From Purshia tridentata (Eukaryota > Streptophyta > Magnoliopsida > Rosales > Rosaceae): 64,000 nucleotides of DNA. A program made the position numbers and the translations under genes. Positions 11,199 through 23,991 of the stretch are shown one piece after another. How positions within the stretch are numbered: position 1 is the first letter of the stretch; the number at the start of each line of letters is the position of its first letter. The notes beneath the pieces are model-generated. The model did no database searches and was not told the DNA's origin. It saw nothing but the letters and a program-made list of their open reading frames with translations. The stretch is from the NCBI GenBank assembly GCA_003254885.1, contig QANT01002039.1:55851-119850 (forward strand). The letters run 5' to 3'.

Positions 11199-13199
11199 GA
11201 TAATGATATATATTGATATATTCTACAAAAGCGATCCTGAAAATAAACGAAACCGAAAATCATCAATGAATTAAATTATTATGAGGTTTAATCGATTGTA
11301 TGAAATATATGTATGATATACATTTGTATTTCTCCAGCTTACCAGAAAAAAAGGAAAAAAGAAATATATGAATGATGGAAACACAATAAGATTGATTTTA
11401 ATTAATGAAAAAGAAATTAGGCATCAACCACCCATTTATGGCAGAGAGAAGGACTGAGATTACTCAGAAGATGTGATCGGGATCGGATATTAATTGGGAT
11501 ATTGGCATATAATATATAATAAGATTAGCATGTATATATATTAATATTGGGGGATATGTAGGTGCGTACCCTGCTTTTGTATGGATTTGGAGGAAACAGA
11601 AGCAGCAGCAGCTAAAAGTTTTCATATGACATGATACATAACAACAAACTCATTCTTTATATATAGAGAGATATATAAAGGCTATAAAGCCTCCAGCTGG
11701 GTATGAAATGAAACTTAAATTAAAATGAAATGTAGAAGAGGGAAGGACAGAGGAATGGGCAGGGATTCCAACTTCCACAACACAAAAGATTGAAAGAAGA
11801 AGCTAGCTTTTAATATATAATTTATTTCTCATATATTCTTCTTCTCTCTCTCTCTCTCTATCTCTCTCTATTTCTCTGTCCCTGTCTCTGTGTTTTTCTC
11901 CCCAGTTGCGCGCATTGCCAACTGATCCAACGAACCCTATTTGGTTATCTGTGTGTCAGACTCGAGAGAATCTACAACAACAAAAAGGATTGAAAAGCAT
12001 TGATTAATTCTTGCTTTCTTGGCAGAAGAGGAAAGATTAATACATGCATGCAGATATAAAGAAATGTCTGATTCAGAGAAATTAACAGATAGAGATCGAA
12101 AGAGAGAGCCAGACAAAGAGAAAATGAAAACAGAGAAAACAGAGAGAGAAACAGAGTGCTGTGCTGAGAGCCAGAGATTTCCGCGGGGTCAGTGCAACGG
12201 CTTCCATTTATAATAAAACTCTTATCTGTAATTCTGTATGTACGTACGCGCCACTTAGTTTTCCAAATTAACCTCCCAAAATTTATTTTATTTTATTTGA
12301 AGATAATTAATAACTATTTATATAACTATACCCTATATATAACAAACATTAAAATGAAATCTCATACAATTCAAACTCCAAAACAGTAAATCAAACGGGA
12401 CCTTAATACTTGCTTTTAAGCATGCATCTTTTGTTTTGCCTTTCATGTGGAAGATTTAAAAGGGGAACCTATAACAGCATAAAGCTAAGCAAAAGCAACC
12501 TAAAGATGATATATATAATATATATATATATATACACACACTTACACGAGACAAAAGCTAAGTAAAAGGTGGCATGAAAATGATAAACGAAGCTTCCCCG
12601 CAGTGATGTGCAGTGTGGATCACTCAGTCAAAACTCAAAAGTACCATTTATCTTCCACAGCTAGCTAGAAAATATATGTGCATATCAGAATAATTACAAT
12701 CTAGCCTCCGTCGAAATCACTTTTTCAGTTTTCCTTTGCCTTTCCACGTTGAACGAATATTAGAAAATATACCACAGGCTATCCAGCATTAACGAAAAAA
12801 TTATTGGGTATATTTGATATACCGTCACGTGGTGTAAATAATTTAATATGTAAGGATATCATTAGGCATGATATTTTTTTCCATCCTAAGTGTCTTTCAA
12901 TATTATTGACATAGACGTTACAGAAAAATAGATAAAATAATTTTTAGTGAAATTGTTTTTAGTGAAACTGAAATCAACAAAATTCAAACCTTAAGCTATG
13001 TCGTCTGATTTCAAACTCAAATCCTAGACTACGTAGCCATCGTCGTTCAAATTTGTTTTCACCTGCAAATTTAATTTCACAGTTTCAGTGAATTTAGTAA
13101 ATTCAATTCAATTTCAATGAACTCAAATTCAGTTTCATTAAATGCACTTAAACTTTAATACATGCCATCAAAATCATATTCCATTAAAATGAAATTTTC
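11199..13199. other. Promoter/5' leader of Nudix gene, then intergenic DNA
   Basis: The proximal part should hold the Nudix promoter and leader; a minus-strand G|GTACG donor near 11570 suggests a possible intron in the 5' untranslated region. A (CT)n tract at about 11842-11875 and several TA runs are present. The small reading frames around 12019-12389 are purine-rich or AT-rich and have no motif. Confidence 0.45.
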
Positions 13200-13707
13200 A
13201 TAAGCCCCAAACAACTCCAGGACTACCTCTCCTTAATCTCCCATAGCCAGCACACTAGCTCAATCAAGCTACTCGGCGCCAACCTCTCCGGCAGCAACTA
13301 CTTCACCCCCGAAGTCAACTTTGCCGACAACCCCAAGAATCCAAGCTTCTCTATGCTCGATTGAACCACTGCTCTGGCCTCGACTTCGGCTTCCACAACC
13401 ACATTAAAACCTCAAGCATAATTGTTTTTGAAAACCATAGCTCTAAGGCCAGGAGCTGCCACATCAACTCCAGCCTGCCAAGCATAATCGTTCAGCTACG
13501 ATCGGAGCATGCCGCCGATGGGGTGATGTGTGACGTCGGCCAGAGGAGCTCGCAGAAGAGGAAGTGTTCAGCTGCGATCGGAGCTTGCGATGTCACCGTC
13601 ATTCTGCTTCTAGTCATTCGAGTTGGAGGTGGATTGCAACTACATGATGATGAGATGAGGTGCGACACCGGCCATAGGAGCTCGCAGAGAAGAAAGAGAG
13701 AGCTAAC

Positions 13708-13711
<4 letters not shown>
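13200..13711. other. GC-richer patch with partial internal duplication, unrecognised
   Basis: This patch is distinctly less AT-rich than its surroundings and has codon-like triplet texture in more than one frame. Two related blocks occur: (c)gttcagct.cgatcggagc near 13490 and again near 13567, and ggcca.aggagctcgcagaagag near 13539 and 13671. A 206-codon frame from 13361 runs through it into the GA repeat, but it lacks a recognisable domain. It may be a degenerate captured gene piece. I do not call a gene. Confidence 0.35.

Positions 13712-13761
<50 letters not shown>
13712..13761. repeat. (GA)n microsatellite
   Basis: About 25 GA units, nearly uninterrupted. It creates long Ser/Leu and Glu/Arg runs in artefactual reading frames on both strands. 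Confidence 0.95.
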
Positions 13762-13762
<1 letters not shown>

Positions 13763-15289
13763 AAACCAAAGGAGATAAGGAGGTTACATAGAGTGTGGCA
13801 AAAAAAAAAGAAGTTACATAGAGAAAGATTCATGCACAGGTTGGAAGAAAAAAGAAAACATGGTATAATTGGAATTTTTTTTAAAAGATGGTCAACTGTA
13901 GATGGGTGTAAGTTGACTAGGGGGTTTAAGAAAATATTAAGTGTAAGATTGTGGGTTTTAGAAAAGCTAAATTTTAGATGAAGGTTATGAGAGATTTTAT
14001 CTCTAATTATGGGGTTTTTAATTATTTACTTTTAAAAAAATTAGAAAAAACCAATGACATGAATAACATGATACGATCACAACATGCATGCCGACATACA
14101 TGTTGCATATCTGATTACATGCTTAGAAGTCGGAACACAAGCTAGCTAAGAGTGCAAGACCAAACCCAAATGAATGAATGAATGAACCAACCAACCATCC
14201 AATTAAAGAAATTAGTTAATGTTGTAAGTTTCCATTCTTAATTCGAATATAAAAATGCATAAAAGCTAGCCAGCACCAATGGGTATTGACCAAGGTATAT
14301 ATATATATATATACGTATCTGGGTCCTTAATTAATTAATTCAACAGACAGAATTTTACCAGGGCCATGATGCATATTTGAGAAGTTGTTGCTCAATCATG
14401 TGGGAGCTACAGGGAGCTTCCTCGCTCATATCATTCATTTAAGTAGTGGAATCACCCATGGCAATGCCACTCACTTAATTCTTATATACAATATATATAC
14501 GTTTGGTTGAAAATTGGATAAATATATATATATATCTCATATGTAATTAATCCGACTATATTTCCATAGGATCAAACTTTTTATCAACATAGCCATGACA
14601 ACTTTACAAAAGTTTTTAAAGCTAAAATGGTATTAATTTCTTTAGAGTATTAGGATTATTATGTTAAGCTCAAGTAATATAAAAAGAATTATAAAATTAT
14701 ATTGTGCAGTTATGAATTTTTGTATATAGATGATGTAGTCAAAATTCAAAGGTATTGATTCTTTTCCACGAAGATGTATATGCAGTTGCTTTTGCATCAA
14801 TTCTCATATTCTTGGTAGAAACTAGAAAGGGAAAATTGTTTTAAATGGGACAACTTATGGAACAATCGGACACGTATTTTAACTTGAGTTAATTAAAGAC
14901 ACAAACTTATATATTGTATAAAAAAAGAACAAATTTTTCCAAAAAAAAAAAAGAGCACTTACAATTTTTCTTTTTGGGTTCAAATTGTCATTTCGTATAA
15001 AAAAAATTAAATTTACAACTAAAATTAAAACAACAAGAGACAGGAAAAAAGAAAAAAAGAAGAAGACGAGGTGCGATCATCCCCATCCAGCCCCGACCTA
15101 GCTCCAATGGCAGCCCTACCTGCCGGCGCTGCCCACATCGCCCATCTCTCCTCTATTTCTCTTTCTCTCTCTTCATCCCGAGCCATCAGCAGACTCTACA
15201 CCGGCTCATAAGCTTCTTCCATGGCGAGCCGTTAAGTCTCTGCCGGTCTGAGACGTTGGGTCATGTCATTAAGCATCCCAATAGCTAAC
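13762..15289. other. Intergenic, no gene seen
   Basis: AT-rich with several (TA)n runs (for example near 14297-14313). A short GC-richer pyrimidine-rich stretch at about 15070-15240 has no continuous frame or recognisable motif. Confidence 0.5.
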
Positions 15290-15392
15290 TGGCGTGTACT
15301 TCATCTCTATTTAAGTATTATTTTGGAGTGAGTTCGAATCACTATCTCAGGACCTCTAGTTCTGTGCTTTAACCATTAAGCTAGCTAGATAA
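15290..15392 (-). repeat. tRNA-derived SINE-like head
   Basis: On the minus strand an A-box-like TAGCTTAATGGT lies at 15383-15372. A B-box-like GATTCGAACTC at 15340-15330 sits inside a perfect T-arm (AGTGA, loop TTCGAAC, TCACT). No matching acceptor stem or convincing anticodon arm surrounds them. That fits a tRNA-derived SINE better than a tRNA gene. The 3' boundary was not found. Confidence 0.45.
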
Positions 15393-16788
15393 AAGTCTTC
15401 GGTTTGCCGTAACGGGCAACGATCCCAGTAATCAATCCCTTTCTTTAGAAATTCTGCCTCCCCGGCGTTTTTGTGCAATACACCCTTCCGGCCGAAGACT
15501 AGTGGTAGATCCCGCGGAGCTTTCGGTAATCAAAACATACAAACGACCAAATCAAATTAATGACCATCATTACTCCCACTAAATTTAGTTAGATATGCAC
15601 AGCTCAATGCACTCAGCCTTCTCAATCAGCATCAACATTGCATATATAATTTGAAAGTATTTATAATAATTTTTGAGGAGTTACCACAGGTCCACAACTC
15701 AGCAACATTCATGACCATTAACTATAGGAAAATTTGCAAACTGGGTACCAAACTCAAAGTCACAGATCAGAATATCAAATATGCAAGGATTTCACATTTT
15801 AATCCAAAAAACATTCATCCTTCACCACCTTGCAAGTATACAGGGCTACATACAACTAAACAGATACATACCACACTTGTTGCATGAATTAAGAGTCCCA
15901 AAATTCAATTTAGACTTGACCAAAAGTGTACCAATTTGCCTAGGGTTCCAGACTGGTCTTCTTAAGTCATCAAATTCGAATTTGTTCCCAAGGGAGGAAT
16001 TCACTTAGAAACCAAACGAATCAGGCAGGAGAATTTTCAAATTCAGAATATAGAAGGAATGATGAAGATTCAAATTATAACTCAAAGTACACACAGCTAC
16101 TTAGAAGAAAGACCCAGGAGCGGATTTGACGACAAAATAAAGAAACAGATGTGTAACACATATTTCAGATGTCAGAAGGAACACAAAAGAGAAATATACA
16201 GAGAATTAATGTCAAACAATCAATCATCAAAACTACTTAACCAAATCTGATTAGAGCAAGACGAATTACAACTTTCAAATTAAGAGGTTGCACTAACAAG
16301 TATGAGGGCAATTTTTGAGCCTGATCAATGAAACCATGAGCAGGCACAGGGAAACCCTACATTTAGCAAGTATAAGGTAGAACCAGTCTTAAAATTATGA
16401 TACTTTCCTTTGGGACGCAAACTTTTGACTGATAAAATCCATAGTACCAGTTATGAAAGTCTCACATATCATGATCAAATGGTTGTACGAGAGGTATTAC
16501 AATGTGCTCAAGTTACACACTATGCTTGGGGTGTTACAATACAATGGTGTCCCATTGCATACAAGTTTTGGGACACCCAAATTTACGGACAAGCCAATTT
16601 TGCCCTTTTGAGGAATCTAACACTAACACTATTGTTTATGCTATGACTAAAAAAATGATTTGATCTATTCAATTAGGAACCTTATTCTTCCCATCAACAT
16701 CTTCATCAAGATAACATTGTAAACATGTGTTAACTCTACAGTCAGCCACTTACTTCATGTAGTCATTGGTTGAAGCTGCACAATTCTC
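15393..16788. other. Intergenic, including 3' flank of the mitochondrial carrier
   Basis: Short overlapping frames between 15651 and 16646 lack motifs and splice-supported partners. The last few hundred bases probably contain the 3' untranslated region of the minus-strand carrier gene. Confidence 0.5.
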
Positions 16789-18792
16789 TTACCCTAAGTC
16801 CAAACTCTTTTTCATGGACTCATAAACCATATAAGTAATACTTGCAGATGGAACTACTTTAAGGAGGTTAGGAAATATTCCTTTGTAGAATCCCCTTAGT
16901 CCTTCATGTTGGAAGGTCCTCCTGAATACATCAGCCATTCCCTTATAAGCAGTTTCATTATTAAACCGCTGGGCTTGCATTCTGAAAACAAATAGCAGAA
17001 TCGTGTCAGTTGAAAAACACTAACAGAAAACAAACATCATAAAAAGTGATGCGCCAAGCTGGATATCGATATTTCCACAATGCACCTTGTCCTGACAACC
17101 TGCAATGGGTAAACACATGTTGCTCCAAGAGCTCCTGATACTGTCCCACATCCCAATTGTACAAGAGGACCAGGTTCTACAAAAAATTAATATTACAGCA
17201 TATAACAAAATGGCGGAATTGGGGCAAAACACGATAAACATAGAGCCGAAAAGTGATGAGGAAAAGTAAGCTAATTTAAAAATAAAATCCTTACCACCGT
17301 CATGCAGCATATATTTCTTGGACATATCTTTCAAGGTTTCATAAGCAGCAAGATCAATGCCAGCATAAGGGACAATCCCAAGAAGAGATGGAACAAGGCC
17401 CCTATAAAATGCCCGGGGTCCCTCCTGAACCCATATTTCTCTAGACAGAATTCCAAGACTTGGAATTTTTCCACCTACACCAGCATGAGTTTGTATTCGT
17501 GTTTTAACAAGATCCATGGGATAAATAGCAGCTTGTGCCACCGCACCTGCTAAACCACCGGAAACAAGGCGAGTTGTAGTGCCAATATTAGCTTTACCTT
17601 CTTCACCATTAGCATGGACACTAAAACTTTTCAGCATTTCATAAGTATAGAACCTGATGGCACTTTCAGGAGCCACCTTCAAGACATTTAAACCATTTCC
17701 GCGAAAAAAGCCCATTAATCCCCCTTCTCTCCATATCTCCCTTATTGCGGGCACAATACGAGCTTGTTTTATTTGTACTTGCAAAACAACCTTTAAACGA
17801 TCAAGAGGAGCAGTAGCTGTACGTGATGTTGCTCCTGCTACTGCCCCAGCAATCAAATATCTACTTGCATGGACATGCTTACTGATGACTTCTGGGATAA
17901 CAGTCTGCTCCCCAATATCAACAAGGCATACCCTTTCCAAATAATGATAAATATTCTCTATGGTTGCCTCGTGCGGGTAAAGCAGAAGAAAATCTCTCCA
18001 TTCTTCAAATGTTATGACACCATTATTATCCTTGTCAACACGCTCAACAAAAAGAGCAAGTTCCTCATCATCAATTTCAATCCCTGCAAAAGAAGGGCTG
18101 GTGTGGCTTATAGAACGAAAACAAGTCACCAAAGGAAAATCAATTTTGAGACAAGGCTTTTAGTTTAAGGGATAAGATAAGTTTATAGGGAAAAAACACT
18201 GATAAACTTATACAAACAGACAAAAATCTAAATGATTTACAGGCTTGTCTTCACATCTTTAAACATTTAACAAGGCACAATGATTAAAAGTGAAAGACGT
18301 AGTCGTGAAAGTATGAAAGATATAGTAATAGTGAAAGAGTAGTAGAGTTAGCTGTGTGGATATACCTTCCCTAACAAGTGCATCCCAGAGCTCTTCAGGC
18401 AGAATGCAACCATTATGTTCGACATCTATTGCTTGGAAGATGCAGTAGAGCTCAAGCTCTTTATCGTCCATGTAGCGCTTAAACTCTTGGTAATCAACAC
18501 GGCCATCTTGATTGGCATCGCAGACATTTAACAATTCCTTGGCATACTTGTACTCAGAGGGTATCTGAAGAGCCGAAAGGCCGGCCTCAATCAGGGCATA
18601 GTCCAAATAGCCAAGATTTGCGGTGTCAAAGAAGTTAAAAAGACTACGAATTCTGAGTTCCCTCTGTTCCTTGGTCTCTCCGAGAGCCAAAAGCACATGA
18701 TCCATGGACACAGGACCGCCTTTCTTGACGGGATTGCAACCGTTTGATCGGCGTGCCTTTTCCTTTCCTGTCATTGCCTCCTCCATTGGCAT
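16789..18792 (-). CDS. Ca2+-dependent mitochondrial ATP-Mg/Pi carrier (SCaMC/APC type)
   Basis: Exchanges ATP-Mg for phosphate across the inner mitochondrial membrane under control of cytosolic Ca2+. Four coding exons, in phase: 18366-18792, 17295-18083, 17086-17176 and 16789-16981, giving 499 residues. The N-terminal half has four EF-hand-like loops. Two are canonical ([13 protein letters not shown] and [13 protein letters not shown]); the others ([14 protein letters not shown] and [14 protein letters not shown]) are weaker. Three carrier repeats follow, each with its PX[D/E]XX[K/R]-type signature: [20 protein letters not shown] and [10 protein letters not shown], the last with Q for the acidic residue. 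Order and length match Arabidopsis APC1-3 as I recall them. The first ATG (18792) was chosen because the sequence upstream reads like leader. A minus-strand donor near 19120 (CTCG|GTAATTC) and an acceptor near 18820 suggest an intron in the 5' untranslated region. Confidence 0.95.
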
Positions 18793-19923
18793 TACACTGC
18801 GTGCTTGAATTGAATTTCTGTCTGATGGAAAACTTAAATTCTGATCCCAACAAAAAGCAAAGAGAAAAAAAATGGAAAACTTAATTACACAATACACACA
18901 CGCATATATAATTAGTCTGCGGCTGAATAAAGCATCAAATACTGTAACCAAGAAAAATCATCAAAATCTTAGGAGCAGTGAAATGCAATTAAGTTGTACA
19001 AGGAGGGAGGAGGAAAATTCGGATTTCGTGGAATTGAAAACAAAAAAATTACATATATATAAAATTAGAGAAGATTTGGGTCTAAAAAGAAATTCAACGC
19101 GAAAAAGACTGCGAATTACCGAGTAGACAGGGACGAATTTTCAATGCAAAGGCGAAGGCCCGACGTCGAATGTGATAATCGACCAGAGCTCATTGCTCTT
19201 GAGTTTGAGAAGGCCGGAGATCGTCAGCCATATTAGGAAAGAAGAAGCTGCCAATCACCACCACACTCTCACATAAGAATTTGTTTTGTGTACTGTAAAA
19301 TTCTACTTTTCTTTTTTGCTAATCCAAATAAAAATAAAAATGTGATTGTAAATTTGTAATCAACCGGACACACAAAGTTGCAAATGCCGAGGCAGACGCG
19401 GATATAGGAATTTTTTTTCTCTTTTCTTTTTCCTGAAAATTTAATTTAATTTTTATTTTGTTTAAGTACAAATTTAATTTCCTTGGTGTCTATTGTAGCG
19501 TTCGTTTTGCGTTCGTTTTTAAAAATTTAAAAGTATTATAACCTTCGGAATCTCAAACCTGAGGCCTGTACAACGGTCCATCACTATGTGGACCCAAATT
19601 AATTACGGCTTGCCCAACCCAACCCAATTCATTTCAACTTCATGCTTCACCCTACTATGATTACTATCGTATATTCATTCCAACTGCGAAGGAGCGCTAA
19701 ATGTCGACGTGGGTAAAATTATATTTTCATAAGCTGCGTGGAAAAAGATAAACAAGCAATACAAAAGGCCCAAGACCATGAAAACAAGAATAAACAATCA
19801 AAAGATGATAAGTATTGTCAAAGCATTCCGACATTCTACATTACCATTTACCAAGCAGCATATATAATTTACGAAAACATGACTCTGATGACCATACATT
19901 AAACACAACATCACAATAAAGCA
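18793..19923. other. Carrier 5' leader/promoter and intergenic DNA
   Basis: Holds the likely untranslated first exon of the carrier (about 19120-19250 on the minus strand) and its promoter, then AT-rich DNA leading to the 3' end of the GRF zinc-finger gene. Nothing else recognised. Confidence 0.5.
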
Positions 19924-22536
19924 TCATTGTCGGAGCTGAACCCTTGCCTCTTCAAAAGCTGCCTTGGCTGCACTTCGTTTTACTTCCCTCTGATGACAAA
20001 GTTCCATTGCTCCTCTGCTTTCTGAGCCACAGCCTGCAACCTTTTTTCACACTCAATCATGTCTTTAGATGTCTCACTTACTCGAGTCTTTAGCTTTGAC
20101 CTCTCAGCCTCACAAAGTGACAGCTGATTCTCAATTTGATGAAGCATTTTCCTTACTCGAGAAACCTCCTTACGAAGCAACAGAAGGTGATGATCAGAGG
20201 TTGTTAAAGCATTCACCATATCCGCATGGGTGCGGGAAACATCATCCAACCTATCTACCTCATTATGGTACCACTTGATGAGCTCTTGGGAGGAGAGGTC
20301 ATTGTCAATCAACTGTTCTAGTTCAGCAAGCAATGATGCACAACCAATGAACTTCCTTACCCGATCAGAAAAAGGTGTATAGTCAACTGAGAGATGGTCC
20401 AAAGCAGCAAAAGTGCTATCTGCTGCCCATGCCATGGATTCATGCTTAAGTGGATCCATTGACTCAAGAAGAGTGAGCAGAAGATTTTGAATAGGCAAAG
20501 CTGCTTGCTCAAGTGCCTCCGCAATTGTTCCTGCTATAACACTACCTTGTGATGGACCCAAAAGATTTTTCAGGCCTGAAAGCTCGAAAAGTACACCACT
20601 CAAAGGCTGAGCATCATCCTGATTAGAATTTTGCGGTGATGAGTGGGAATCAGAATTTGAGGGACTATGAGGTAGGTCAATCATGAATTTCAGAATGAGA
20701 TTCATATGTCTCCTTTGGAATGGAAATAGGATCAAGTGCGGGGAAAACACCTATTTAAATAATTGAAAGAAGTCAGAACCTAAAATGAAAAGTGAACAAC
20801 AATAAAACAAATGGTACGTAAAAAAATCATACTTACAACAAAAACGAGGCTTTGATGGAGGTATTGTTAAGCATCCAGAAGGAGGGAAAACAAGCCGACC
20901 CAACCAACCCAATATATGAAACTCTAAAAATTGTTGGGTAAGATCTTTCCCCCAACGAAAGGGAAAAAAAGGAGATCAAAATGACAATTTAGTAGTAGTA
21001 ACAGAGGAGAATTCTACCAAAAAGAAAAATCACAAAAGGGGAATGTTAATTCTTGGAAATAAATAAAACAAAGAAACATACAATAAGATATATACCTCCA
21101 GTTAGTGTATCTTGAGTAGCAGAACTCTGCCTCCGAAACTCTATCTGTTGACTATGAATTTCAGCCTGCATATACGTTTGCTGGGAAACTTGGGGTGCCT
21201 TCTCCATCATAGGATTCAATAAACATCCTTCTTGCAAGACTGGATCATGAAAATAATCCCTCGGCACAACTTGTAAATTAGAAAAATTTGTTGAGGATTC
21301 CATGTTTGAAGTATCATTATGTTCCTCTAATATCCCTATCAGAGTTTCCTCTTCGTTCTCTGATGGGCCAAAAGGTACCATATCAAAAGGTAGAGGAAGT
21401 TGAGGGTCTGCTGACTTAAACGTGATCCTGCTTGGATGCGCAAGATTTGGTTCATCTATTTCATCCAAGTCATAGTTTACAGTGTCAATGGCTTGATGGC
21501 CAGTCAAAGAAGACTTGGGAGATGCGTTGTGTCTGCTTTCATCTACATGAGCATTAGATGCGGTATTTGGTTGAGCATCATACCATAAGAAGAAAGGGCA
21601 AGCGCCATGACCCTGTCCAAAAGTCCGAAATCGATGCATCTCCACATATCAGAAACACATAAAGCAAGCGAAAGTATGGCAAAGCCCAAAGCATCTCCAT
21701 TATCCATACATGAGTAGGAACCTCAAGACTGCAAGACGAGTAGCAGGTTGCATTTCATGCAGCAGTTCTAGGAATTTATCTTAATCTATCATGGCATGGG
21801 GGGAAAAGCATTTGGAATCGAACAGGAGCCACTTACTTACATAGTTTGTCAAGCAAATGTACCTAAACAGACATGAAAACATAGGATGCAAGTGGAATCG
21901 CAAAGTGGAATGATCATACATAAGAAGCAAGCTTAACAATTTATATACACTATATACGTTGATCAATTAAATGCATATTATTGCCATCCGAATCATTCAT
22001 AAAAAGAAAAGAATTTAGGACCCATATTATTAAACAAATGTGGGTCATAGAGTTGAATCGAAAATTTGGGGTCCTAAAAGAAACCCAAAACCACGAGCAT
22101 TTGACTTGTGTAAACAAAAACACTGCTATGTGTACTAATGTACCTTTGTGATAGGGCAGACAAAGTAGAAACAAGGCGCATTTGGATTTGTTTGAGATGT
22201 GTCGAGCAGCAACCTACAGAGCCCGGCGCCGCAAGAACACATGGGATATTCGGAGCGAGTGGGAGGGGGTCCACCGGCAGCATCCTTGAGTTGGTCATAC
22301 CATTTAAAGAAGCGGCATTTGGTGGCAGGGCAAGCATAATAGATCCTGCCAGGGTTCTTGGAGGTTCGGGAGACCTTAGCAGTGCAAGGTCTGTGGCATT
22401 TATGGCATTCGATCTCTGGGAAATCGACTGCAAGGATGTTCTTGTTAGGGGAGGTTTTGTAGATGTAGGGGCAATCTCTAAGCCAATGACCTTGGTTTTG
22501 ACAGTGGAAGCATGTTGATGAAGTAGTGGGTTGCAT
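19924..22536 (-). CDS. CCHC zinc-knuckle / GRF zinc-finger protein with C-terminal coiled coil; reading frame broken twice
   Basis: Likely a nucleic-acid-binding protein. Exon 1 (22144-22536) encodes a zinc knuckle C-X2-C-X4-H-X4-C at residues 9-22, a GRF finger at about residues 44-82 (CHKC..YYACPATKCRFFKWYD) and the start of a second GRF finger. That finger is completed in exon 2 (21096-21612) by GHGACPFFLWYD. An optional 87-bp exon at 20837-20923 has a strong GTAAGT donor and keeps phase. The last exon is 19924-20750. In it the expected frame runs into TGA at about 20677, and a conserved-looking coiled-coil frame begins one base over. Near 20007 it must shift back to reach the tail KRSAAKAAFEEARVQLRQ. 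Total exon length (1824 nt) is a multiple of three, so the two 1-bp shifts compensate. This may be an assembly error or decay. The architecture recalls Arabidopsis At3g42860-type proteins. Confidence 0.75.
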
Positions 22537-22825
22537 TGTGTCATTGGAGGAATTATAGGATATGGGGTGGAGTAGCAGCAGGCCTTGGTCCGCTTGGAGT
22601 TGGAGAAGGAGAACCCATGTCCATGACCTCTCCTCCCGGCCCTTGTCTATTCCTCTCGCGTCTTATTAACTGCCTTCATTTTGAAAGCCACCAATGTATG
22701 TTTGAATTTGGATGTACTCTGAGATGGGACTCGGATGGGACTTCGGATGGGACTTGGACGGACACCCCCCCAACCGGGCCGGACCCCGAGATTCAGTTCT
22801 TAACACAACCAAAAATACTTACTTA

Positions 22826-23464
22826 GGCTTAGTTTGGTATTGCTGTGAAGTAAAACAGCTGTGAAACAAAACAGCTGTGAAGTAAAGTCAGCTAAGTGTT
22901 TGGTAAACTATGTTTTCAAAACTGCTGTGCAGAATGAAGGTGTTTGGTAAATTGTAATACAAAATTGCTGTGACTGTTTATAATTACTAAAATAGATATA
23001 ATATTGAAAATGTTTTTAACTTATTTGTTTGGAGAAAAAAATGGCATTTTACTAGTTTATAATTTTTTGTGCACAAAATAAAATTATTAAATAAGTATGC
23101 ATATTATTTTTGTTGAAATATTTTAATTTTAATGGTACCAATAAAATATCATGATTAATAATATCAAGAACAATGAAAATAAAGAACATACGGTGGAATA
23201 TGTTGGGATATTTTTTCTAAATTTACAAAAAAATTGAGGATATAGTGGGAAAAAAAAAATTTTAATATGGGAGCCTACAACTTTCACTCACTACAGTTTT
23301 GAAAAACAGGTTTCAAGTTGTAGTGGGTTTCTGTAATGAGTGACCTCAAATTGTGAGTCACTACAGTTTTTAAATTTTTATCAAACACCAAAATTGTTGT
23401 GAGTGACCTAGAATTGTCACTCACTATAGCTTTTGGGTGTTTCACTACAATCTCAAACGGAGCC
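22826..23464. mobile_element. PIF/Harbinger (Tourist-like) MITE with TTA target duplication
   Basis: A 639-bp element bounded by GGCTTAGTTTGGTATTG (left) and the reverse complement of GGCTCCGTTTGAGATTG (right), flanked on both sides by TTA (22823-22825 and 23465-23467). A 3-bp TTA duplication and GG-starting ends are typical of PIF/Harbinger MITEs. The interior is AT-rich with no coding capacity and repeats the terminal theme of gctgtga and tcactaca motifs. Confidence 0.75.
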
Positions 23465-23991
23465 TTAATCAAGTGCAAATCTGACCTGGAAAAACTAGCC
23501 CAACACACTCTTCTTCTTTTTTTGGTAAAGAGCCAAACACACTCTTGTTTGGCCACACACTTGTTGGAATTGGATTCCTACTGTGGTTGGGTTTGTACTA
23601 TTGTAAGAGAAATACTTGAATATTCAATTTTGAGGAGCTGTTTGTCCTCAGTTTTAATGTGCCAAATATAATACATTCTACAAGCTTTTTTAACTGTATA
23701 GCCAAACACTATTAACATCCCCACCCACACTCTCACACTCACTCTCACCCTCACCCTCCAACCCAACCCAACAGCCATTCCATAGTCCAATGCCGGTGAG
23801 ACCAACCGGCGGAACCCTTCCTCATCTCTTCACTTCTCTCTTTACCTCTCATCTTGAAGCACTTTTTTTACTGACCCTTAATTTTAAACATTCATCTATA
23901 AATTTTTGAGTTCAACAACACCTAAGTTTGCAGCAATAATCAAAACATAAAAACAACCAACATCTATTAAATCTCTTATATAACCATCCAT

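Noticed and set aside
13361-13981. 206-codon frame on the plus strand
   Set aside because: It passes through a (GA)n microsatellite, has no domain, and an overlapping frame of 113 codons exists on the other strand for the same reason.
15330-15392. tRNA gene
   Set aside because: There is a T-arm and A/B boxes, but no matching acceptor stem or convincing anticodon arm.
17302-18168. Three plus-strand frames
   Set aside because: Shadows of the mitochondrial carrier exon on the opposite strand.
22138-22518. 126-codon plus-strand frame
   Set aside because: Complement of the zinc-knuckle/GRF exon, which has clear Cys/His motifs on the minus strand.
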